NCBI RefSeq assembly: GCF_030053155.1
Contig: NZ_CP125640.1
Location: forward strand, 3,632,001-3,696,000
DNA length: 64,000 nucleotides
Direction: 5' to 3'
DNA from: Rhizobium sp. BT03
Lineage (GTDB): Bacteria; Pseudomonadota; Alphaproteobacteria; Rhizobiales; Rhizobiaceae
The position numbers and the translations under genes are program-made. This document shows positions 39,576-48,160 of this stretch, one piece after another. The number at the start of each line of letters is the position of its first letter. The stretch's first letter is position 1. The notes beneath the pieces were generated by a model. The model saw nothing but the letters and a program-made list of their open reading frames with translations, was not told the DNA's origin and did no database searches.

Positions 39576-40868
39576 ATGAATCTCAGATCCACGATCACCG
39601 GCGCTGCGCTCGGTGCCGTCATGGCGGCATCGGCCGCTTTCCACGGCGCGGCTGCCGCCGACGACACGATCAAAGTCGGCGTATTGCATTCGCTTTCCGG
39701 CACGATGGCGATTTCCGAAACCACGCTGAAAGACGCCATGCTGATGCTCATCGACGAGCAGAACAAGAAGGGCGGCCTTCTCGGCAAGAAGCTCGAGGCC
39801 GTCGTCGTCGATCCGGCTTCCGACTGGCCGCTGTTTGCCGAAAAGGCTCGCGAGCTGATCCAGAAGGACAAGGTTGCCGCCGTCTTCGGTTGCTGGACGT
39901 CCTCGTCGCGCAAGTCCGTTCTGCCGGTTTTCGAAGAGCTGAATTCGCTGCTCTTCTACCCCGTGCAGTATGAGGGCGAAGAATCCTCGCGCAACATCTT
40001 CTACACCGGTGCTGCTCCGAACCAGCAGGCAATTCCGGCCGTCGACTACCTGATGGAAAAAGAAGGCGTCAAGCGCTTCGTGCTCGAAGGTACAGACTAC
40101 GTCTATCCGCGCACGACCAACAAGATTCTCGAGGCATACCTGATTTCGAAGGGTATTCCGAAAGAAGACATCATGACCAACTACACGCCGTTCGGCTTCT
40201 CCGACTGGCAGACCGAAGTTGCCAAGATCAAGGAATTCGGTTCGGCCGGCAAGAAGACCGCCGTCGTCTCGACGATCAACGGCGACGCCAACGTTCCGTT
40301 CTACAAGGAACTGGGCAATAAGGGCATCAAGGCAACCGACATTCCTGTAGTCGCCTTCTCGGTCGGTGAAGAAGAGCTTGCCGGTCTCGACACCAAGCCG
40401 CTTGTCGGCCATCTCGCTGCCTGGAACTATTTCGAGTCGGTCGAAAGCCCGGCCAACAAGAAGTTCATCAAGGACTGGCACGCTTACACCAAGAACGACA
40501 AGCGCGTGACGAACGACCCGATGGAAGCTGCGTATATCGGCTTCAATGCATGGGTTAAGGCCGTCCAGGCTGCCGGCACGACCGATACCGACAAGGTTCT
40601 CGACTCCATCATCGGCGTCAGTGTTCCAAACCTCTCCGGCGGTTATGCGACCGTCATGCCGAACCACCACATCACCAAGCCCGTGCTGATCGGTGAAATC
40701 CAGGCCAACGGCCAGTTTGAAATCGTCCAGCAGACGCCCGCCGTCGTCGGCGACGAATGGTCCGATTACCTGCCTGATTCCAAGGACCTGATCTCCGATT
40801 GGCGTAAGCCGATGTCCTGCGGCAACTTCAACGTTGCCACCGGCAAGTGCGGCGGCAAGGGTTCCTGA
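39576..40868 (+). CDS. urtA: Urea ABC transporter substrate-binding protein UrtA
   Basis: A 430-residue periplasmic binding protein for urea. The signal peptide runs to AAFHGAAAADD. The mature protein starts DTIKVGVLHSLSGTMAISET and contains family sequences FGCWTSSSRKSVLPVFEE and LLFYPVQYEGEESSRNIFYT that distinguish UrtA from LivK. ATG 39576 follows GAAGAGGGG. It heads the urt operon, upstream of urtB by 115 bp with an intervening hairpin that probably stabilises urtA mRNA. Expression under nitrogen limitation is expected from the family, but no clear sigma-54 site is visible. Confidence 0.96.
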   Translation: MNLRSTITGAALGAVMAASAAFHGAAAADDTIKVGVLHSLSGTMAISETTLKDAMLMLIDEQNKKGGLLGKKLEAVVVDPASDWPLFAEKARELIQKDKVAAVFGCWTSSSRKSVLPVFEELNSLLFYPVQYEGEESSRNIFYTGAAPNQQAIPAVDYLMEKEGVKRFVLEGTDYVYPRTTNKILEAYLISKGIPKEDIMTNYTPFGFSDWQTEVAKIKEFGSAGKKTAVVSTINGDANVPFYKELGNKGIKATDIPVVAFSVGEEELAGLDTKPLVGHLAAWNYFESVESPANKKFIKDWHAYTKNDKRVTNDPMEAAYIGFNAWVKAVQAAGTTDTDKVLDSIIGVSVPNLSGGYATVMPNHHITKPVLIGEIQANGQFEIVQQTPAVVGDEWSDYLPDSKDLISDWRKPMSCGNFNVATGKCGGKGS

Positions 40869-40899
40869 GCACGCCCCCGATCAGATGATTGCTTGAAGA

Positions 40900-40929
40900 C
40901 TTCCGTCCGGGTTCGATCCCGGGCGGAAG
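40900..40929 (+). repeat. Intercistronic hairpin between urtA and urtB
   Basis: A 12-bp stem with one G-T pair (40900-40911 with 40918-40929) and a TTCGAT loop, with no T-run after it. Placement after a highly expressed binding-protein gene suggests mRNA stabilisation or partial attenuation. The centre resembles a tRNA T-arm, but no cloverleaf surrounds it. Confidence 0.65.
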
Positions 40930-40983
40930 CTCCGTCCCAGCGATTACGCCGCAAGGCCAACACTATCCAGGGCGAGAAAGCCG

Positions 40984-42636
40984 ATGTATCGCGCTATAAA
41001 AATTTTCCTCATCACGCTCTGCCTCACATTTTCGGGGCTGGCATTCTCGGGCCTCGCATTTACGGGCTTGGCAACATCGAGCGAAGTTCGGGCAGAGAAT
41101 GATATCCACCTGCTTATCGATGCGCTCGGCGTCGGCGACTTCCCGGAACGCGAGGCGGCCATCAAGGCGCTGGTCGCCTCCAAGGACCCGCATGTCAGCC
41201 AGATCCTGCAACAGCTGAGCGACGGCCTTCTCTACGTCAATTCCGATGGCGGCCCGGTGCTCCTCCAGGGCGGCACCGATGACGAACCGACCTATTCCGA
41301 TCCGATCAGCGGCGAAGCCGCTGCCGATGTCGATCCTGACATGATGACCAAGGTCAAGATCAACAATGCACTTCGCGGCGTCATCAGCGCCGCCACCAGC
41401 CAGCTGACGCTGATGAGCCCGGATCGTTCGGCGCGGCTTGCCGCGGCACAGGGACTGCTGAAAGATGCCGATCCCGCCAATCTCGACCTGCTGAACGCGG
41501 CGCTTGCGGCTGAAAAGGACGCCGAGATCAAGAATACGATGGAAGCGGCGCGCGCGGTGCTGCTGCTGAAGACGGATGCGAGCGTCGAAGACAAGAAAGC
41601 TGCGATCGATACGATCGCGGCTCGCGGCAATCGTGATGCTCTGACCATTCTCACGACCACACTCGAAACCGCGCCTGATGACCTCAAGCCGGCGATCCAG
41701 GCAGATATCAGCACCATCAATCGCAGCCTGGCGCTGTGGGATATCGTCCAGAACGTCTGGTACGGATTGTCGCTCGGCTCGGTGCTGCTGCTTGCGGCGA
41801 TCGGCCTTGCCATCACCTTCGGCGTCATGGGCGTCATCAACATGGCACATGGCGAAATGGTGATGATCGGCGCCTATACGACCTACGTGGTGCAGGAAAC
41901 GATTACCTCGGCCTATCCCTCGCTTGCCGATTATTCGCTGGCCTTTGCGGTCCCGGCCGCCTTCGTCTTCACCGGCCTCGTCGGCCTCGTCATCGAACGA
42001 TCAGTCATCCGCTATCTCTACGGCCGGCCGCTCGAAACGCTGCTCGCCACCTGGGGCGTGTCGCTGATCCTCCAGCAGGCCGTGCGCAGCATCTTCGGCC
42101 CGACCAACCGTGAGGTCCGCAATCCGACCTGGATGTCCGGCGTCTTCGATCTCGGCGGGCTCTCCATCACCTGGAACCGGCTATGGATCATCGTCTTTTC
42201 GATGGTTGTCTTCGTGACACTGCTCCTGCTGCTCAAGCGCTCAGCCTTCGGCCTGCAGATGCGCGCCGTCACGCAGAACCGCCGCATGGCATCGTCGATG
42301 GGCATCCGCACCGGCTGGGTCGACGCCTTCACCTTCGCGCTCGGTTCGGGCATTGCCGGTATTGCCGGCGTGGCGCTCAGTCAGATCGACAACGTCTCGC
42401 CGAATCTCGGCCAATCCTACATCATCGACAGCTTCATGGTCGTCGTCTTCGGCGGTGTCGGCAACCTCTGGGGCACGCTGGTCGGCGCGCTCTCGCTCGG
42501 CGTCGTCAACAAATTCCTCGAGCCCTTCGCCGGCGCCGTGCTCGGCAAGATCCTGGTGCTCGTCCTCATCATTCTCTTTATTCAGAAGCGTCCGCGCGGG
42601 CTCTTCGCACTCAAAGGAAGGGCGGTGGAAGCATGA
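40984..42636 (+). CDS. urtB: Urea ABC transporter permease UrtB
   Basis: A 550-residue permease. Unlike LivH it has a signal peptide followed by a ~220-residue periplasmic helical domain (residues ~35-250), a layout usual for proteobacterial UrtB. The permease core starts near YGLSLGSVLLLAAIGLAITF and includes ALGSGIAGIAGVALSQIDNV. The signal peptide contains a threefold repeat of F-[ST]-GLA. Its stop overlaps the urtC start (ATGA). Confidence 0.95.
   Translation: MYRAIKIFLITLCLTFSGLAFSGLAFTGLATSSEVRAENDIHLLIDALGVGDFPEREAAIKALVASKDPHVSQILQQLSDGLLYVNSDGGPVLLQGGTDDEPTYSDPISGEAAADVDPDMMTKVKINNALRGVISAATSQLTLMSPDRSARLAAAQGLLKDADPANLDLLNAALAAEKDAEIKNTMEAARAVLLLKTDASVEDKKAAIDTIAARGNRDALTILTTTLETAPDDLKPAIQADISTINRSLALWDIVQNVWYGLSLGSVLLLAAIGLAITFGVMGVINMAHGEMVMIGAYTTYVVQETITSAYPSLADYSLAFAVPAAFVFTGLVGLVIERSVIRYLYGRPLETLLATWGVSLILQQAVRSIFGPTNREVRNPTWMSGVFDLGGLSITWNRLWIIVFSMVVFVTLLLLLKRSAFGLQMRAVTQNRRMASSMGIRTGWVDAFTFALGSGIAGIAGVALSQIDNVSPNLGQSYIIDSFMVVVFGGVGNLWGTLVGALSLGVVNKFLEPFAGAVLGKILVLVLIILFIQKRPRGLFALKGRAVEA
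41029..41073 (+). repeat. Three tandem 15-bp units inside the urtB signal peptide
   Basis: Three consecutive in-frame 15-bp units encode FSGLA-FSGLA-FTGLA. The copies differ mostly at third codon positions, so the duplication is not very recent. It lengthens the hydrophobic core of the signal peptide. Confidence 0.8.
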
Positions 42637-43796
42637 TAACGGCCTTCCTTCTCCGGTCTCTCGATCGCAGGATCTCGATCGCCGTCGCCTTGTTGCTGGC
42701 GGCCGCCATTCTGGTGCCGGCGCTGAACCTTGCGACCGGACCCACCCATCCGCTGCATATCCCCACCTATATCATGGCGCTGTTCGGCAAGTATCTGACC
42801 TATGCGCTGCTGGCGCTGGCGCTCGATCTCGTCTGGGGTTTCTGCGGCATCCTCTCGCTCGGCCATGGCGCCTTCTTCGCCCTCGGCGGCTATGCGATGG
42901 GCATGTATCTGATGCGTCAGATCGGCTCGCGCGGCGTCTATGGCGACCCGGTGCTGCCGGATTTCATGGTGTTCCTGAATTGGAAGGAACTGCCCTGGTT
43001 CTGGTACGGTTTCGATCAGTTCTGGTTCGCGGCGCTGATGGTGCTTGCCGTGCCCGGCCTGCTCGCCTTCGTCTTCGGCTGGTTCGCCTTCCGCAGCAGA
43101 GTCAACGGCGTCTATCTCTCGATCATCACCCAGGCGATGACCTATGCGCTGCTGCTCGCCTTCTTCCGCAACGACATGGGTTTCGGCGGCAATAACGGCA
43201 TGACCGACTTCAAGGACATTCTCGGCTTCAATGTCCAGGCTGACGGCACGCGTGCGGCCCTCTTTGCGGCAACCGCGGTCTTCCTGGGGCTATCGCTGAT
43301 TGTTGCGTCGGCGATCGTGCGCTCGAAGTTCGGCAAAGTGCTGGTCGGCGTACGCGATGCCGAAAGCCGCACGCGCTTTCTCGGCTACCGCGTCGAGCAC
43401 TTCAAGCTCTTTACCTTCGTCGTCTCGGCGATGATGGCGGGCATTGCCGGCGCGCTCTACGTGCCGCAGGTCGGCATCATTAATCCCGGCGAATTCGCTC
43501 CTGCCAACTCGATCGAAGTCGTCATCTGGACGGCGGTCGGCGGGCGGGCGACGCTGATCGGGCCGATTATCGGCGCGATCCTCGTCAATGGCGGCAAGAC
43601 GATCTTCACCGGTCTCTTCCCGGAGTTCTGGCTATTTGCGCTCGGCGGTCTCTTCGTCGCCGTCACGCTGTTTCTGCCGAAGGGCGTGGTCGGCACGATC
43701 GCCCACTATCTCGGCAAACGGAAAACCGCTTCCGCTGTGATGCCGCCGGCGGCGCAGGAAGACGGCATCGAGCCGAAAATCCAGGCAGCGGAGTGA
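42633..43796 (+). CDS. urtC: Urea ABC transporter permease UrtC
   Basis: A 387-residue LivM-type permease with about nine or ten membrane segments. Conserved stretches are ALDLVWGFCGILSLGHGAFF, FRNDMGFGGNNGMTDFKDIL (the GGNNGLTDF motif is diagnostic of UrtC) and the coupling loop VRDAESRTRFLGYRVEHFKL. ATG 42633 overlaps the urtB stop, and its own stop overlaps the urtD GTG. Confidence 0.95.
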   Translation: MITAFLLRSLDRRISIAVALLLAAAILVPALNLATGPTHPLHIPTYIMALFGKYLTYALLALALDLVWGFCGILSLGHGAFFALGGYAMGMYLMRQIGSRGVYGDPVLPDFMVFLNWKELPWFWYGFDQFWFAALMVLAVPGLLAFVFGWFAFRSRVNGVYLSIITQAMTYALLLAFFRNDMGFGGNNGMTDFKDILGFNVQADGTRAALFAATAVFLGLSLIVASAIVRSKFGKVLVGVRDAESRTRFLGYRVEHFKLFTFVVSAMMAGIAGALYVPQVGIINPGEFAPANSIEVVIWTAVGGRATLIGPIIGAILVNGGKTIFTGLFPEFWLFALGGLFVAVTLFLPKGVVGTIAHYLGKRKTASAVMPPAAQEDGIEPKIQAAE

Positions 43797-44557
43797 GCAC
43801 CATGATTCCCGACGTCAAACCCAACAGCGTGCTTTATCTCAATGGCGTTTCGGTTTCCTTCGACGGCTTCAAGGCATTGAATTCGCTGTCGATCGTCATC
43901 GAACCCGGCGAACTGCGCGCCATCATCGGCCCGAACGGCGCCGGCAAGACGACGATGATGGACATCATCACCGGCAAGACCAGGCCCGATGAGGGCGAAG
44001 TGTTCTTCAACGGCACTGTTGATCTCACCAAGAAGGACGAGGCCGATATCGCTGAGCTCGGCATCGGCCGCAAATTCCAGAAGCCGACGGTCTTCGAAAG
44101 CCACACGGTGTGGGACAATCTGGAGCTGGCGCTGAACCGCCGCCGCGGCGTGTTCTCTACGCTGTTCTATCGGCTTTCGGGCGAGGACAGAGCGCGTATC
44201 GAGGAAATCCTCGACACGGTGCGGCTGACGCACCGCCGTAACGAACTGGCCGCCAACCTGTCGCATGGGCAGAAGCAGTGGCTGGAGATCGGCATGCTGC
44301 TGGCGCAGGAGCCGAAGCTCTTGCTCGTCGACGAACCGGTGGCCGGGATGACCGATGCGGAAACGGCGGAGACGGCGATCCTGCTCAAGGACATCGCCAG
44401 GACCCGCTCGGTCGTCGTCGTCGAGCACGACATGGGCTTCATCCGCGACCTCGGCGTCAAGGTGACATGCCTGGCGGAAGGCTCGGTGCTGGCTGAGGGA
44501 TCGATCGATTTCGTCAGCTCGGATCCGAAGGTGATCGAGAACTATCTGGGGCGGTGA
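43793..44557 (+). CDS. urtD: Urea ABC transporter ATPase UrtD
   Basis: A 254-residue ATPase. Walker A GPNGAGKTTMMD, signature LSHGQKQWLEIGML (the SHGQKQWLEI form is typical of UrtD) and Walker B LLLVDEPVAGMT are intact. Translation may start at the GTG overlapping the urtC stop or at the ATG three codons later (43802). The protein pairs with UrtE to energise urea import. Confidence 0.95.
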   Translation: MSTMIPDVKPNSVLYLNGVSVSFDGFKALNSLSIVIEPGELRAIIGPNGAGKTTMMDIITGKTRPDEGEVFFNGTVDLTKKDEADIAELGIGRKFQKPTVFESHTVWDNLELALNRRRGVFSTLFYRLSGEDRARIEEILDTVRLTHRRNELAANLSHGQKQWLEIGMLLAQEPKLLLVDEPVAGMTDAETAETAILLKDIARTRSVVVVEHDMGFIRDLGVKVTCLAEGSVLAEGSIDFVSSDPKVIENYLGR

Positions 44558-44633
44558 TCCATGCAACTTAGAGGCTTGAACCTGACAAAAGAAAACGCTC
44601 TAAAACGGGCGGGTTTTATTGTGGGGTTTCATC

Positions 44634-45152
44634 ATGGCTTTTCTCGGTATTCTGGTCGCGGCGATCAGCGGCGCGGTCATCTGGTATTGGCGTTTTAAGA
44701 TGGTGCGTGAGGCGGGAAGCGAGATCATCGATTCCGTCGAGCGCATGCGGGGCACTTACAGGCGCGGAAAGCGCCGCAAGCAGGCGGAGGCGGCGCCGCT
44801 CGCCTCGATCGCCGATCCGGCGATTGCGGCGGTGGCTTTCTTCTTCTGCCTTGCCAAGGAGAAGCCGATGTATCTCGACGCGGCCAAGGATGTCATTCGC
44901 AGCCGCATGAAGGGCATCATCCGGCCTGGCGATATGGACGAGGTGCTGGTTTTCGGCGAATGGGCGTCCAAGAACGTCACCAGTGCCGAAGACCCGATCC
45001 GCCGGTTCCGGGATCTCTGGTTAAAGGCGCTCGACATGCAGGAGCGCCGGCAACTGATTGATATTGCCGAGGACGTGGCCGCGGCCGGCGGCGAAAGAAC
45101 GAAAGAACAGGAGTACGCCCTGCTGATGCTGAGGCGTACGCTGATGAACTGA
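44634..45152 (+). CDS. Unknown membrane-anchored protein between urtD and urtE
   Basis: A 172-residue protein with one N-terminal membrane segment (AFLGILVAAISGAVIWYWRF), a basic linker (RRGKRRKQ) and a helical cytoplasmic domain. The end of that domain (DMQERRQLIDIAEDVAAAGG then ERTKEQEYALLMLRR) has the look of a TerB/DjlA-type helical bundle, but this is a guess. It ends 6 bp before urtE, so it is in the same transcript and interrupts the usual urtDE order. Confidence 0.78.
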   Translation: MAFLGILVAAISGAVIWYWRFKMVREAGSEIIDSVERMRGTYRRGKRRKQAEAAPLASIADPAIAAVAFFFCLAKEKPMYLDAAKDVIRSRMKGIIRPGDMDEVLVFGEWASKNVTSAEDPIRRFRDLWLKALDMQERRQLIDIAEDVAAAGGERTKEQEYALLMLRRTLMN

Positions 45153-45158
45153 TGGGGA

Positions 45159-45866
45159 ATGGGTGAACGGATGCTGACAGTCGAAAACGCAAATCTGCAT
45201 TATGGCGCGGCGCAGGCGCTGCGCGGCGTCTCCGTCAAGGCGGAGATGGGCAAGATTACCTGCGTGCTGGGGCGCAACGGCGTCGGCAAGAGTTCGCTTC
45301 TGCGTGCGGTGACCGGCCAGCATCCGCTGTCGGCCGGCACCGTCATCTTCAACGATACCAGGCTGAACGGCCTGCCGCCCTTTGCCCGCGCCAAACAGGG
45401 CATCGGCTATGTGCCGCAGGGGCGGGAAATTTTCCCGCTGCTGACGGTCAAGGAAAATCTCGAAACCGGCTTTGCTCCGCTCGGCCGCCGCGACCGCAAC
45501 ATCCCCGACGATATCTTCAGTCTTTTCCCGGTGCTCAAGTCGATGCTGTCACGCCGCGGCGGCGATCTTTCCGGCGGGCAGCAGCAGCAGCTGGCGATCG
45601 GCCGGGCGATGGTGACGCGGCCGAGGATTCTCGTGCTCGATGAGCCGACCGAAGGCATTCAGCCGTCGATCATCAAGGATATCGGCCGGGCAATCCGTTA
45701 CCTGCGTGATTCCACCGGCATGGCGATCCTGCTCGTCGAACAATATCTCGATTTCTGCCGGGAGCTTGCCGACTACGTCTACATCATGGATCGCGGCGAA
45801 ATCGTCCATGAAGGCCTTGCCGAGACGCTGGATACGCCGGAGGCCCGCCGTCATTTGACCGTCTGA
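45159..45866 (+). CDS. urtE: Urea ABC transporter ATPase UrtE
   Basis: A 235-residue ATPase. Walker [14 protein letters not shown], signature [15 protein letters not shown] and Walker [14 protein letters not shown] are intact, and the [15 protein letters not shown] stretch is typical of UrtE. ATG 45159 is six bases after the preceding stop; an internal ATG at 45171 would give the usual [12 protein letters not shown] start. It closes the transporter set; ureD follows after about 150 bp. Confidence 0.95.
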   Translation: MGERMLTVENANLHYGAAQALRGVSVKAEMGKITCVLGRNGVGKSSLLRAVTGQHPLSAGTVIFNDTRLNGLPPFARAKQGIGYVPQGREIFPLLTVKENLETGFAPLGRRDRNIPDDIFSLFPVLKSMLSRRGGDLSGGQQQQLAIGRAMVTRPRILVLDEPTEGIQPSIIKDIGRAIRYLRDSTGMAILLVEQYLDFCRELADYVYIMDRGEIVHEGLAETLDTPEARRHLTV

Positions 45867-46018
45867 CCGGCAAATGCCGTATTTTTCGGCAACTGGCGGA
45901 GCTTCTTTCAAATCTGCCGGGTCCGTTGCGGCTATCCTTGGACGGCATGGGAATTGCTTGCTTTCCGTTACCCGCGCGATTGAAATGGAAAACCGGTGGC
46001 GCGACCGAGAGGCACGAT

Positions 46019-46840
46019 ATGGTGATTGCGGCGGCAGGCACGAGACCGCAAAGAGCGGAAGGACGCGGGCATCTGGCGGCAAAGCTGCTCGACGGCCGCA
46101 CGCGTCTGCGTGAGCTCTATCAGGAAGGGGCGGCGAAGATCCGGCTGCCGGATACGTTCGATGCTTCGATGGAAGCCGTCATCATCAACACTGCAGGCGG
46201 GCTGACCGGCGGCGACCGGATGGACTGGAGCATCGTTGCCGGTGCCGGCACGAAGATCGACGTCACCACCCAGGCTTGCGAAAAGATCTACAAGGCATCG
46301 GCCGGCACGGCCGAGGTGACGACCAGCATCAAGGTCGGAGCCCAAGCCCGCGTCGACTGGCTGCCGCAGGAAACGATCCTTTTCGATCGCGCCGCACTTT
46401 TTCGCCGGCTGGATGTCGATCTAGATGAGAGCGCCGAGTTTCTGGCCGTCGAAGCCATACTGCTCGGCCGCAAGGCGATGGGCGAGATGGTGGAGACCGG
46501 GCTTTTCCGCGACCGCTGGCGCATCCGCCGCTCCGGCCAGTTGATCCACGCCGAGGAGCTCAGGCTTTCAGAAGGGGTGGCGGCGCTGGCGGCACGTCAG
46601 GCGGTACTCGGGGGACAGGTGGCCTTTGCGACGCTGCTTTATGCCGGGCCGCTTTCGGAAGCCTATCTCGGCAAGGTGCGACCGCTCGTCGAAGGCTCGA
46701 TGGGCGGTGCGAGCGCCTGGGACGGCAAGCTCGTCGTCCGCCTTGCGGCAGCCGACGGCTTTTCGCTCAGAAAAATCCTGATCCCGGTCATTTCCGCCTT
46801 GCGCAATGGTGCGCCCGTGCCGAAAGTCTGGAATCTATAA
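46019..46840 (+). CDS. ureD: Urease accessory protein UreD
   Basis: A 273-residue chaperone that binds apo-urease and, with UreF and UreG, helps load nickel. Family motifs are visible: [32 protein letters not shown] and [19 protein letters not shown]. The ATG at 46019 ([12 protein letters not shown]) is preferred over upstream starts because GAGAGG precedes it and the length matches rhizobial UreD. It begins the urease operon proper, 20 bp before ureA. Confidence 0.95.
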   Translation: MVIAAAGTRPQRAEGRGHLAAKLLDGRTRLRELYQEGAAKIRLPDTFDASMEAVIINTAGGLTGGDRMDWSIVAGAGTKIDVTTQACEKIYKASAGTAEVTTSIKVGAQARVDWLPQETILFDRAALFRRLDVDLDESAEFLAVEAILLGRKAMGEMVETGLFRDRWRIRRSGQLIHAEELRLSEGVAALAARQAVLGGQVAFATLLYAGPLSEAYLGKVRPLVEGSMGGASAWDGKLVVRLAAADGFSLRKILIPVISALRNGAPVPKVWNL

Positions 46841-46860
46841 GTTCAATAAGCAGGTAGATG

Positions 46861-47163
46861 ATGAACCTCACTCCGAGAGAAAAAGACAAGCTGCTGATAT
46901 CCATGGCGGCGATGGTGGCGCGGCGGCGGCTGGAGCGCGGCGTCAAGCTGAACTACCCGGAAGCGATTGCGCTGATCAGCGATTTCGTCGTCGAAGGCGC
47001 CCGTGATGGCCGCCCGGTCGCCGAGCTGATGGAGGCCGGCGCCCATGTGATCGGCCGCGACCAGGTGATGGAAGGCGTTGCCGAGATGATCCACGACGTG
47101 CAGGTGGAGGCGACCTTCCCGGATGGAACCAAGCTCGTCACCGTTCACGAACCGATCCGGTAA
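46861..47163 (+). CDS. ureA: Urease gamma subunit UreA
   Basis: A 100-residue structural subunit of urease. The sequence is typical throughout: [40 protein letters not shown] and [20 protein letters not shown]. Two adjacent ATG codons (46858, 46861) are possible; the second gives the standard N-terminus. In rhizobia the gamma and beta subunits are separate genes, as here, with one small gene inserted between them. Confidence 0.97.
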   Translation: MNLTPREKDKLLISMAAMVARRRLERGVKLNYPEAIALISDFVVEGARDGRPVAELMEAGAHVIGRDQVMEGVAEMIHDVQVEATFPDGTKLVTVHEPIR

Positions 47164-47173
47164 GGAGACGGAT

Positions 47174-47425
47174 ATGCTCGAGCTCAGGCCCAATTGCGAA
47201 TGCTGCGACAAGGATCTGCCGCCGGAAAGCAGCGAGGCACGGATCTGCACCTATGAATGCACCTTCTGCGCCGATTGCGTCGATGGCGTGCTCAAGGGCG
47301 TCTGCCCGAATTGCGGCGGCAATCTTGTTGCCAGACCCATCCGGCCGGCGGCGATGCTCGCCAAACATCCGGCGTCGACGAAGCGTGTGCTGAAGGCCGA
47401 GGGCTGCGCGCCCAGGGCGGCTTAA
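47174..47425 (+). CDS. DUF1272 small Cys-rich protein in the urease operon
   Basis: An 83-residue protein with a probable zinc-binding fold. Cysteines are arranged as CECCDKDLPP, then ICTYECTFCADC and CPNCGG, the DUF1272 pattern. It lies 10 bp after ureA with an AAGGAGA ribosome site, so it is cotranscribed. No function is established for the family. A metal-related role beside urease is tempting but unproven. Confidence 0.87.
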   Translation: MLELRPNCECCDKDLPPESSEARICTYECTFCADCVDGVLKGVCPNCGGNLVARPIRPAAMLAKHPASTKRVLKAEGCAPRAA

Positions 47426-47434
47426 GGAGATAAG

Positions 47435-47740
47435 ATGATTCCGGGTGAGATCATTGCCGCCAGCGGCGACATCGAACTGAATGCCGGCGCGCCGACGGTG
47501 ACGCTGGAGGTTTCCAATACCGGCGACCGGCCGGTGCAGGTCGGCAGCCACTATCATTTCGCCGAGACCAATGCCGGGCTCTCCTTCGACCGGGCGGCGG
47601 CGCATGGCAAGCGGCTGGATATTCCGGCGGGAACGGCGGTGCGCTTCGAGCCGGGACAGACGCGCTCGGTGACGCTGATCCCGCTTTCCGGCAAGCGCGA
47701 AGTCTATGGCTTCCGTCAGCTGGTGATGGGCAAGCTTTAA
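47435..47740 (+). CDS. ureB: Urease beta subunit UreB
   Basis: A 101-residue structural subunit. Typical stretches are [40 protein letters not shown] and [28 protein letters not shown] precedes the ATG. It lies 9 bp after the DUF1272 gene. Confidence 0.97.
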   Translation: MIPGEIIAASGDIELNAGAPTVTLEVSNTGDRPVQVGSHYHFAETNAGLSFDRAAAHGKRLDIPAGTAVRFEPGQTRSVTLIPLSGKREVYGFRQLVMGKL

Positions 47741-47751
47741 CGGAGGGATGC

Positions 47752-48159
47752 ATGCGTTTGAATATCTGCCTCATCGGGGCGGCGATGCTGCTGATGGCCG
47801 ATGGCGGTTCCGCTCAGGATATCGATTGCCAGAATCCCAAGACGCAATCGGATATGACTTCTTGCGAAGCGGCGCGCCACGAGACCGCCGACAAGGCGTT
47901 GAATGCGCAATACAAGAAGACCCGTGCCGCTCTTGCCGCGGTCGACAAGGATCTCGACGGCGACATGAAGGGCGCGGAGCAGGCGCTGGTCAAGGCGCAG
48001 CGCGCCTGGATCGATTATCGTGACGCCGAGTGCGACGCCTTCGGTTTCCAGGCCCGCGGCGGCACGATGGAGCCGATGCGGGTTGCCGGCTGTCTCGCCA
48101 ATATCACCGACAAACGCACGAAAGAGCTGAAAGAACTCGAAGACACGATGAGCAATTAA
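47752..48159 (+). CDS. LprI-like (DUF1311) secreted protein in the urease operon
   Basis: A 135-residue exported protein. A signal peptide (NICLIGAAMLLMADGGSAQ) is followed by a helical domain with the LprI/DUF1311 cysteine pattern: CQNPKTQSDMTSCEAARHE, KAQRAWIDYRDAECDAFG and VAGCLANITDKRTKELKEL. Family members include lysozyme inhibitors, though most are uncharacterised. It sits between ureB and the GT29-like gene with 11-bp and 1-bp gaps, clearly in the operon. Confidence 0.87.
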   Translation: MRLNICLIGAAMLLMADGGSAQDIDCQNPKTQSDMTSCEAARHETADKALNAQYKKTRAALAAVDKDLDGDMKGAEQALVKAQRAWIDYRDAECDAFGFQARGGTMEPMRVAGCLANITDKRTKELKELEDTMSN

Positions 48160-48160
48160 G

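Noticed and set aside
37493..39913. An 806-codon minus-strand frame opposite the PAP2 and urtA genes
   Set aside because: It spans two real genes and their intergenic region, and its composition is typical of antisense GC-rich DNA.
40900..40929. Possible tRNA because of a T-arm-like GGGTTCGATCCC
   Set aside because: No acceptor, D or anticodon arm can be folded around it; it is better explained as an intercistronic hairpin.
45926..46018. Upstream starts for ureD
   Set aside because: The ATG at 46019 has a better ribosome site and gives the length usual in rhizobia.
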